Both the position numbers and the translations under genes were made by a program. The notes under the pieces are model-generated. The model was not told where the DNA came from, searched no databases, and saw only the letters and a program-made list of their open reading frames with translations. 12,028 nt of DNA. It comes from an uncultured Coprococcus sp. Its GTDB lineage: Bacteria; Bacillota; Clostridia; Lachnospirales; Lachnospiraceae. The stretch spans positions 1 to 12,028 of the forward strand of contig URJI01000084.1 in assembly GCA_900548215.1 (NCBI GenBank), read 5' to 3'. Positions 6,984-12,028 of this stretch are shown piece by piece (positions within the stretch are counted from its first letter, which is position 1; each line of letters starts with the position of its first letter).

Positions 6984-8395
6984 TACATAGAATAAATGAT
7001 TTTTGAAAAAGACTCCATCGCATCGGGAAGCTTTTCGTATGGTATGGCGCTGAAGCCAAACAGAAGCTGATTCTCCGGACAGAGATTTTTTCTTATCCAG
7101 AATGGTTCGGTGGAGAAGATGCGTATGCCTTTCTGCTCAAATGCAGATATAAGTTCGGCCTGGGTGAGATAGGAGTCCTTTATCTCTGCTACAAAGTGGA
7201 GACCCGCTCCGGCGCCGTACATGAGTACATCATCTTCCAGATTCTGTTTCACATAATTAAGTATATAATCATGTTTTTTCTTATAGTGATTCTTCATTGC
7301 ACCTATGTGGCGCTGATAATTTCCACTCTGAATAAATTCAATAAGAGCAAGCTGCAGAACGGTAGGAACCGTACAGTTGGTATGTGAATATCTGGAGCTG
7401 TAGGCTTTCATCAGATCCTCAGGTAGTACCATATATGATATTCGAAGGTCCGGTGACATGGATTTGGAGAAGGTTCCCAGATATATGGTGCGGTCGCTGT
7501 TATCGATGGACTGCAGGGATGGGATCGGTCTGCTCTGATATCTGAGTTCACTGTCGTAATCGTCTTCAATAATATAACTTCCAGACTGGGCAGCCCACTC
7601 TATGAGCTCCAGCCTCTTGCTGATGGGAAGTATGCTGCCCATAGGAAACTGGTGGGATGGCGTTACATACAGCAGAGTGTCCCTGAGACGCTGGATGTGT
7701 TCTATGGACACACCGTCGTCCTCAAGTGGTATTGGAATGATCCTGAAAGGACTCTGGCTGACAATCTCCCATGTTCCGTTGTAGCCGGGGTCCTCCATGG
7801 CAAATGAATAGTCTGACGGACTGAATATATGGGTGATTATGTCTATGGATCTCTGGTGACCGCTTGTGAGAATGATCTGTTCCGGTGTGCAGTTTACCCC
7901 CCTTGACATATACAGATATTCGGTGATAAGCCTGCGCAGGGTATAGCTTCCCTGTGACATCTGGTAGGATGCGGTATCAGCCATGGATATCATGTCCAAG
8001 GCGTTTGTGAGACATTTGCGCCATGCCCTGAAGTGATAGCAGTTGTAGTCCAGATTGCCGTAGCTGAACGTGTAGTCAAATGTCTTTCCTGATTGTCTGG
8101 AAGAATGCTGTATATTGTGGCTTTGTCTTGGCTTTTTGTCCGGAGAAAATGCAGAGATGTTCTCAACATAGTAGCCTGAGCCTGTCACGGAGCGTATATA
8201 TCCTTCAAGTTCAAGCTGGTTGTAAGCAGATACTACTGTGTTGCGGCTCAGCTTATGTTCGGCGGCGAGTTGCCTTGTTGCAGGTAGCTTTTCGCCTGCA
8301 GCATAGTGCTCATTAAGTATCTCAGATTTCATCTGTTCGTATAATTGTTCGTATAGAGACTTACCGGAGGTCTTATCTATTGATATCATTTTCAT
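6983..8395 (-). CDS. MocR-type transcriptional regulator (GntR HTH fused to aminotransferase-like domain)
   Basis: One-component regulator of the MocR/GabR/PdxR class: an N-terminal GntR winged helix fused to a fold-type-I aminotransferase-like domain that senses PLP or PLP adducts. Residues about 11-78 are the HTH (SLYEQLYEQMKSEIL, then GEKLPATRQLAAEHKLSRNTV, then GYIRSVTGSGYYV). After a polar linker (about 80-105), the large domain holds TPSHQFPMG (245-253), the pyridine-binding IEDDYDSE region (D279) and GTFSKSMSPDLR with the PLP lysine K311. All PLP residues look intact. The start at 8395 was chosen because AGGAAAGG lies just upstream; ATG 8389 is an alternative, while ATG 8440 lacks a ribosome site. 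It runs against its neighbours, recO (converging) and glyS (diverging). Its target is unknown: no pdxST, gabTD, taurine or ddl genes are visible. Three phased repeats lie upstream. Confidence 0.93.
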   Translation of the reverse strand: MKMISIDKTSGKSLYEQLYEQMKSEILNEHYAAGEKLPATRQLAAEHKLSRNTVVSAYNQLELEGYIRSVTGSGYYVENISAFSPDKKPRQSHNIQHSSRQSGKTFDYTFSYGNLDYNCYHFRAWRKCLTNALDMISMADTASYQMSQGSYTLRRLITEYLYMSRGVNCTPEQIILTSGHQRSIDIITHIFSPSDYSFAMEDPGYNGTWEIVSQSPFRIIPIPLEDDGVSIEHIQRLRDTLLYVTPSHQFPMGSILPISKRLELIEWAAQSGSYIIEDDYDSELRYQSRPIPSLQSIDNSDRTIYLGTFSKSMSPDLRISYMVLPEDLMKAYSSRYSHTNCTVPTVLQLALIEFIQSGNYQRHIGAMKNHYKKKHDYILNYVKQNLEDDVLMYGAGAGLHFVAEIKDSYLTQAELISAFEQKGIRIFSTEPFWIRKNLCPENQLLFGFSAIPYEKLPDAMESFSKIIYSM

Positions 8396-8488
8396 GTTCC
8401 TTTCCTGCATATTATCAGCGTTAAAAATACATTGCATCATTGGACATTTGCCTATGACTTGATTTATTCATATTACAATACTGCAAAT

Positions 8489-8546
8489 TGGTACTATAAA
8501 AATACTCAGAATTGGAGCTTTAGGAAGAACCAATCTGGTGCTATTA
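8489..8546. promoter_or_regulatory. Three phased direct repeats, probable MocR operator
   Basis: TGGTACTATAA (8489-8499), TGGAGCTTTAG (8513-8523) and TGGTGCTATTA (8536-8546) are similar direct repeats starting 24 and 23 bp apart. Members of this regulator class bind direct repeats in front of their own or divergent genes, so an operator role is likely. The first and third copies match best (9 of 11). A TTACAA-16-TATAAA plus-strand promoter-like pair (8473-8500) overlaps the first copy. ATTGG (8511-8515) and CCAAT (8530-8534) also form an inverted pair. The rest of the 335-bp gap shows no supportable gene. Confidence 0.5.
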
Positions 8547-8654
8547 TACAAGAGTCATAATGAGTAAGCAATAAGAAGAAGTCATCAGGTGATGTCAGGC
8601 GATACAAATCATAGTAGCTTTGTATAAATAATATTACAAAATATGCCGTGAACC

Positions 8655-8683
8655 TTGCAAAAATATTTGAATGAGTATAAAAT
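8655..8683 (+). promoter_or_regulatory. Candidate sigma-A promoter for glyS
   Basis: TTGCAA (8655-8660) and TAAAAT (8678-8683) are separated by 17 bp. TATAAA at 8676-8681 is an alternative -10 at 15 bp. Transcription from about 8690 leaves a leader of roughly 40 nt, too short for a T-box. No T-box consensus is seen anywhere in the gap, although many Firmicute glycyl-tRNA synthetase genes carry one. Confidence 0.45.
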
Positions 8684-8730
8684 AAGGCGGATAGAGCGAA
8701 GAAAATTCGAATATGATTTGGAGGATTACA

Positions 8731-10128
8731 ATGGAAAAGACATTAGACAAGATCGTTGCATTGGCAAAGAGCAGAGGATTTGTTTATCCAGGTTCAGAGA
8801 TTTACGGTGGTCTCGCAAATACATGGGACTATGGTAATCTCGGAGTTGAACTCAAGAACAACGTTAAGAGAGCATGGTGGAAGAAATTCATTCAGGAGAA
8901 CCCTTACAATGTAGGAGTTGACTGTGCTATCCTTATGAACCCACAGACATGGGTTGCTTCAGGCCACCTTGGAGGATTTGCTGATCCTCTTATGGATTGC
9001 AAAGAGTGTCATGAGAGATTCCGTGCAGATAAACTTATAGAAGACTTTATGGCTGAAAACGGAGTTGTTCCAGAGGGTGCGGTAGACGGATGGAGCAACG
9101 AGCAGATGGAAGAGTACGTTGAGAAGAACAATATCTGCTGTCCGACATGTGGAAAGCACAACTTCACAGGTATCAGACAGTTCAACCTTATGTTCAAGAC
9201 ATTCCAGGGTGTAACTGAGGATGCCAAGAACACTGTATACCTCAGACCTGAGACAGCACAGGGTATATTTGTCAACTTCAAGAATGTACAGAGAACTTCA
9301 AGAAAGAAGGTTCCATTTGGAATTGGCCAGATAGGAAAGTCATTCAGAAATGAGATAACACCTGGTAACTTCACATTTAGAACAAGAGAGTTCGAGCAGA
9401 TGGAGCTTGAGTTCTTCTGCAAGCCGGGTACAGATATGGAGTGGTTTGAGTACTGGAGAAGCTTCTGTATCAACTGGCTCAAAGATCTTGGAATCAAGGA
9501 TGATGAGATGAGAGCCCGTGACCATTCACCTGAGGAGCTGTGTTTCTACTCCAAGGGAACAACTGATATCGAGTATTTGTTCCCATTTGGATGGGGTGAG
9601 CTCTGGGGAATCGCAGACAGAACAGATTATGATCTGACACAGCACCAGAACACATCAGGAGAGTCAATGGAGTACTTCGATGACGAGACAAAGGAGAAGT
9701 ACATTCCATATGTAATCGAGCCATCACTTGGTGCTGACCGTGTTACACTTGCATTCCTGTGCGCTGCATATGATGAGGAGAACATCGGAACAGAAGAGAA
9801 GCCTGACATCCGTACAGTTCTTCATTTTCACCCACAGCTTGCACCGGTCAAGATAGGTGTGCTTCCACTTTCAAAGAAGCTCAACGAGGGTGCAGAGAAG
9901 ATCTATGCAGAGCTTTCAAAGTACTACAACTGTGAGTTTGATGACAGAGGCAATATAGGAAAGAGATACAGAAGACAGGATGAGATAGGAACACCTTTCT
10001 GTGTAACATATGATTTCGATTCTGTTGAGGATGGAGCAGTCACAGTTCGTGACAGGGATACCATGGAGCAGGAGAGAGTCAAGATTGAAGATCTGAAGGC
10101 TTACTTTGAGAAGAAATTTGAATATTAA
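8731..10128 (+). CDS. glyS: Glycyl-tRNA synthetase, single-chain (alpha2) class II type
   Basis: Charges tRNA-Gly with glycine using ATP. This is the eukaryotic/archaeal-like homodimeric form, not the alpha/beta GlyQ + GlyS form. At 465 residues it is typical. Visible are GFVYPGSEIYGGLANTWDYG (16-35), a zinc-binding pair CKEC (90-93) and CPTC (137-140), YLRPETAQGIF (170-180), class II motif 2 with FRNE (205-208) and FRTREFEQMELEFF (216-229), the WGELWGIADRTDYDL glycine-site region (288-302), motif 3 GADR (335-338, counted approximately), and a C-terminal anticodon-binding domain from about 365 (HFHPQLAPVKIGVLPL). GGAGG (8720-8724) lies 6 nt before ATG 8731; the in-frame ATG at 8713 lies ahead of that site and is rejected. 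Codon use resembles groEL, fitting high expression. The transaminase gene follows after 53 bp with no terminator between, so co-transcription is likely. Confidence 0.97.
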   Translation: MEKTLDKIVALAKSRGFVYPGSEIYGGLANTWDYGNLGVELKNNVKRAWWKKFIQENPYNVGVDCAILMNPQTWVASGHLGGFADPLMDCKECHERFRADKLIEDFMAENGVVPEGAVDGWSNEQMEEYVEKNNICCPTCGKHNFTGIRQFNLMFKTFQGVTEDAKNTVYLRPETAQGIFVNFKNVQRTSRKKVPFGIGQIGKSFRNEITPGNFTFRTREFEQMELEFFCKPGTDMEWFEYWRSFCINWLKDLGIKDDEMRARDHSPEELCFYSKGTTDIEYLFPFGWGELWGIADRTDYDLTQHQNTSGESMEYFDDETKEKYIPYVIEPSLGADRVTLAFLCAAYDEENIGTEEKPDIRTVLHFHPQLAPVKIGVLPLSKKLNEGAEKIYAELSKYYNCEFDDRGNIGKRYRRQDEIGTPFCVTYDFDSVEDGAVTVRDRDTMEQERVKIEDLKAYFEKKFEY

Positions 10129-10181
10129 ATGATGGTGTGACCGGAGATAATACGGAACATTGAATTACAGGAGGCATTAAG

Positions 10182-11426
10182 ATGCATAGTAAAGAGTTAT
10201 TTTCAGAATACGAGGCAAATGTAAGATCGTACAGCAGAAGTTTCCCAGAGATATTTACAAAGGCCAAGGGAGCCAAGATGTATGACGAGAATGGTAAGGA
10301 GTATATAGACTTCTTCGCAGGAGCAGGCGCACTGAACTATGGTCATAACAATGATTATATAAAGGAGAAGGTTATCGATTACATCCAGAGCGATGGAATC
10401 ATGCATTCTCTTGACATGATGACAGCACCAAAGGCTGAATTCATTGAGTTTTTTGAGAAAAAGGTTCTTGAGCCTAGAGGACTTGATTACAAGATCATGT
10501 TCGCAGGCCCTACAGGAACAAATGCAGTTGAGTCACTCTTAAAGCTTGCGCGTAAGGTCAAGAAGAGAGAGATGATCTGGGCATATATGGGTTGTTTCCA
10601 TGGTATGACACTCGGTTCAATATCACTTACAAGCGATGCTGCAAGCCGTGCAGGAGCAGGCGTTGGACTTGACAACGTATACCACATTCCAGCTCCTTAC
10701 ATGTTCCCAGAGCTTGATACGATCAAGTTTATGCAGACACTTCTTGATGACGATCACTCAGGTGTTGAGAAGCCTGCAGCAATCTTTATCGAGACAGTAC
10801 AGGCAGATGGTGGTGTAAATGTATTCTCAGTAGAGTACCTCAAGGCACTCCGTGAGTTCTGTGATAAGAACGATATCCTTATGGTTGTTGATGACGTACA
10901 GGTTGGCTGTGCAAGAACAGGTACATTCTTCTCATTTGAGAGAGCAGGAATCAAGCCTGATATGTTCTCACTTTCAAAGTCAATCGGTGGATACCCATTC
11001 CCAATGGGACTTGCAATGTTCAAGCCGGAGTATGATCTCTGGAAGCCGGGTGAGCATTCAGGTACATTCCGTGGAATCCAGCTCTCAATGGTAGCTGCAA
11101 AGGCAGGACTTGAGTTCATGCTTGACAACAACATCGAGGCAGAGACAAGACGTAAGGGCGAGATAGTTAGAGAGTATCTTGAGAAGAATATAGACGGCGA
11201 TCCAAATGTAATTGCAACACGTGGTATCGGACTCCTCTGGGGCGTAGAGGTTAAGGACGATGCAACAGCTGGTGCCATCACAGCAAGAGCTTTCAAGAAG
11301 GGGCTTGTAATAGAGAGAGCAGGCCGTGACAATGCGGTCATCAAGATCATGCCACCACTTATCATCTCAGATGAGGATCTTATTGCAGGTCTTGATATTC
11401 TCAAGGCAGCTATTGATGGTGAGTAA
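10182..11426 (+). CDS. ectB: EctB-type class III transaminase (diaminobutyrate--2-oxoglutarate transaminase family)
   Basis: PLP-dependent class III omega-aminotransferase. The EctB branch interconverts L-aspartate semialdehyde + glutamate with L-2,4-diaminobutyrate + 2-oxoglutarate. The 414 residues match EctB (about 420). Family features are SEYEANVRSYSRSFP (8-22), FFAGAGALNYGHNN (44-57), GPTGTNAVES (109-118, phosphate-binding), FHGMTLGS (139-146), IETVQADGG (203-211), VVDDVQVGCARTG (235-247, pyridine-binding D237), SLSKSIGGYPFPMG (263-276, PLP lysine K266) and GEHSGTFRG (290-298). AGGAGG (10169-10174) sits 7 nt before the ATG. It probably shares a transcript with glyS. ectA, ectC and a diaminobutyrate decarboxylase are absent here, so ectoine synthesis is not implied; the symbol denotes family only. 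Ile codons are about 7 ATA of 32 by hand count, pointing to good expression. A GABA- or other omega-amine substrate remains possible. Confidence 0.85.
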   Translation: MHSKELFSEYEANVRSYSRSFPEIFTKAKGAKMYDENGKEYIDFFAGAGALNYGHNNDYIKEKVIDYIQSDGIMHSLDMMTAPKAEFIEFFEKKVLEPRGLDYKIMFAGPTGTNAVESLLKLARKVKKREMIWAYMGCFHGMTLGSISLTSDAASRAGAGVGLDNVYHIPAPYMFPELDTIKFMQTLLDDDHSGVEKPAAIFIETVQADGGVNVFSVEYLKALREFCDKNDILMVVDDVQVGCARTGTFFSFERAGIKPDMFSLSKSIGGYPFPMGLAMFKPEYDLWKPGEHSGTFRGIQLSMVAAKAGLEFMLDNNIEAETRRKGEIVREYLEKNIDGDPNVIATRGIGLLWGVEVKDDATAGAITARAFKKGLVIERAGRDNAVIKIMPPLIISDEDLIAGLDILKAAIDGE

Positions 11427-11512
11427 TTTGTAATTTAGTGAGCATTGTGCCGGTTGTGTTTGTGTGTGGCTTGCGTAATGTGTATATCCACATATAGCCG
11501 GAAGGCGACATG

Positions 11513-11568
11513 ATATAAAGTTAAGCAGAGGCTGCGGGAATTTCCGTGGCCTCTGTTTAACTTTATAT
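11513..11568 (+). terminator. Very long hairpin after the transaminase gene
   Basis: ATATAAAGTTAAGCAGAGGC (11513-11532) pairs with 11549-11568 over 20 bp with a single G-U. Pairing continues inward through 11533-11538 with 11543-11548, three of these six being G-U, to a 4-nt AATT loop, for a stem of about 26 bp. The following sequence (GTGTGGATTTTATG) has only a weak T-run. It most likely ends the glyS-transaminase transcript, but it could also be an RNase III substrate. Confidence 0.65.
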
Positions 11569-11873
11569 GTGTGGATTTTATGTATGTTTTTTAGTAAAAC
11601 AATTCCCAAAAGATAAAATTTTTTATCATTTTGGGAAGTTTCATCTTATAAGATAAAATCAATATGTACCCCATCGGTGTAAATAAATAAAAAAGGCTAT
11701 GAACTGAAATGTACAGAGTTGCCTGGAGCCTTTTGAGACTTAAACATTATGTTTAAATATGATATATCAGCAGAAAGTATGTTGAAAATACAATAGCTCA
11801 CATGAGGAAATAATTAAAATTCAAATATATGTAAAAATGGGGTGGAATATACACAAAATATAGAAAAAAGAGT
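11569..11873. other. AT-rich non-coding stretch with several inverted repeats
   Basis: No open frame with a ribosome site is seen on either strand. Contents in order: TTCCCAAAAGATAAAA (11603-11618) pairs with 11621-11637 around a short loop with one bulged base; AAGATAAAAT occurs twice, 40 bp apart (11610 and 11650); ATCTTATAAGAT (11643-11654) is a perfect palindrome; AAAAGGCT (11691-11698) pairs with AGCCTTTT (11727-11734) enclosing a smaller AACT/AGTT stem; TTAAAC (11740-11745) pairs with GTTTAA (11751-11756). These may be regulator sites, a small RNA with its terminator ending near 11734, or remnants of lost sequence. Confidence 0.45.
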
Positions 11874-11901
11874 TTGCTAATGTTGACATATATGTTATAA
11901 T
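11874..11901 (+). promoter_or_regulatory. Promoter for ppdK with extended -10
   Basis: A perfect TATAAT (11896-11901) is preceded by TG-T (11893-11895), an extended -10 element. The best -35 is TTGCTA (11874-11879) at 16 bp. A perfect TTGACA (11883-11888) lies only 7 bp before the TATAAT and cannot pair with it. Transcription would start near 11908, leaving a leader of about 70 nt. Confidence 0.7.
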
Positions 11902-11912
11902 CAGTCTAGCGC

Positions 11913-11940
11913 GTGTGGAGACTTCACGGGGACTTCACAC
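11913..11940 (+). other. 5' leader hairpin of ppdK with duplicated GACTTCAC
   Basis: GTGTGGAG (11913-11920) pairs with CTTCACAC (11933-11940), 8 bp with one G-U and a 12-nt loop. GACTTCAC is present twice, at 11920-11927 and 11931-11938. The same left arm can therefore pair instead with the nearer copy (GTGG with TTCAC, 11915-11927) in a smaller, mutually exclusive hairpin. The structure lies almost at the predicted 5' end of the mRNA. Confidence 0.5.
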
Positions 11941-11977
11941 CATGAAATATAAAGTTTACGTAGGAGGTAACAAACAA

Positions 11978-12028
11978 ATGGCAAACAAGTGGGTTTATAT
12001 GTTTAGCGAAGGCGACATGACCATGCGT
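11978..12028 (+). CDS. ppdK: Pyruvate, phosphate dikinase, first 17 codons (gene continues past window)
   Basis: The peptide MANKWVYMFSEGDMTMR matches the highly conserved N-terminus of pyruvate phosphate dikinase (MAxKWVYxFxEG...MR, normally followed by NLLGGKGANLAEM). This large cytosolic enzyme reversibly converts pyruvate + ATP + Pi to PEP + AMP + PPi and serves glycolysis or gluconeogenesis in PPi-using anaerobes. AGGAGG (11962-11967) lies 10 nt before the ATG. An in-frame ATG at 11942 would add 12 residues but contains the ribosome site and is rejected. The catalytic His and later domains lie outside the window, so only the family start is seen. Its position downstream of glyS recalls the glyQS-to-PPDK-regulator neighbourhood of other Firmicutes. 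Confidence 0.88.
   Translation, partial: MANKWVYMFSEGDMTMR

Noticed and set aside
8396..8730. T-box riboswitch expected before a Firmicute glycyl-tRNA synthetase gene
   Set aside because: No AGGGTGG-type T-box consensus, specifier stem or antiterminator/terminator pair is recognisable, and the likely promoter leaves only a ~40-nt leader.
10129..10181. Terminator or promoter between glyS and the transaminase gene
   Set aside because: The 53-bp gap shows only the AGGAGG site and no convincing hairpin with T-run or promoter pair.
10754..11404. 216-codon open frame antisense to the EctB-like gene
   Set aside because: Long but a shadow of biased codon use; Ser/Ile-rich low-information protein with no recognisable motif, opposite an intact enzyme.
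10182..11426. Ectoine biosynthesis cluster
   Set aside because: Only the EctB-type transaminase is present; no EctA acetyltransferase or EctC synthase is in the window.
11367..11609. 80-codon minus-strand frame crossing the hairpin after the transaminase gene
   Set aside because: Starts at TTG without a ribosome site, reads through the 26-bp stem and into the end of a known gene; low-complexity product.
11883..11901. TTGACA and TATAAT as one consensus promoter
   Set aside because: Both hexamers are perfect but only 7 bp apart, which RNA polymerase cannot use; the TATAAT is better explained as an extended -10 with TTGCTA upstream.

Overview
The window looks like chromosome of a low-to-moderate GC anaerobic Firmicute, most likely a Lachnospiraceae-type Clostridium relative. 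This is an inference from four things: strong AGGAGG-type ribosome sites, the single-chain glycyl-tRNA synthetase, the pyruvate phosphate dikinase start, and the gene order cdd - era - recO - glyS - ppdK, which echoes the cdd-era-recO-glyQS neighbourhood of Bacillus. No phage, IS element, CRISPR array, tRNA or rRNA is visible.

Layout. 1-1273 is the 3' part of groEL, closed by a long hairpin terminator (1303-1355). 1484-2011 is a cytidine deaminase with an unusual internal insertion. 2136-5045 is a large M16C zinc metallopeptidase that appears to start at TTG. 5156-6055 is era and 6155-6898 is recO; between them lies a 26-codon cysteine-rich reading frame whose TGA overlaps the recO ATG. recO and a minus-strand MocR-type (GntR/aminotransferase) regulator (6983-8395) converge on a shared bidirectional terminator. 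The 335-bp divergent gap 8396-8730 carries three phased direct repeats, a probable MocR operator, and a promoter for glyS (8731-10128). glyS is followed after 53 bp by an EctB-type diaminobutyrate/4-aminobutyrate-class transaminase (10182-11426) with no ectoine partners here. A 551-bp non-coding gap (11427-11977) full of inverted repeats leads to the promoter and first 17 codons of ppdK.

How they fit. Most genes are housekeeping: protein folding (GroEL), pyrimidine salvage (Cdd), peptide turnover (M16C), ribosome maturation (Era), recombinational repair (RecO), translation (GlyRS) and PEP/pyruvate interconversion (PpdK). Against that backbone, the M16C peptidase, the MocR regulator and the EctB-like transaminase look like additions. 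The MocR protein and the transaminase are both PLP-dependent and flank glyS, but nothing in the sequence directly links them.

I found no clear undescribed multi-gene system. The best leads are small: the Cys-rich micro-ORF at the era/recO junction, the orphan EctB-like enzyme, the MocR repeat array, and the structured leader and intergenic DNA ahead of ppdK.
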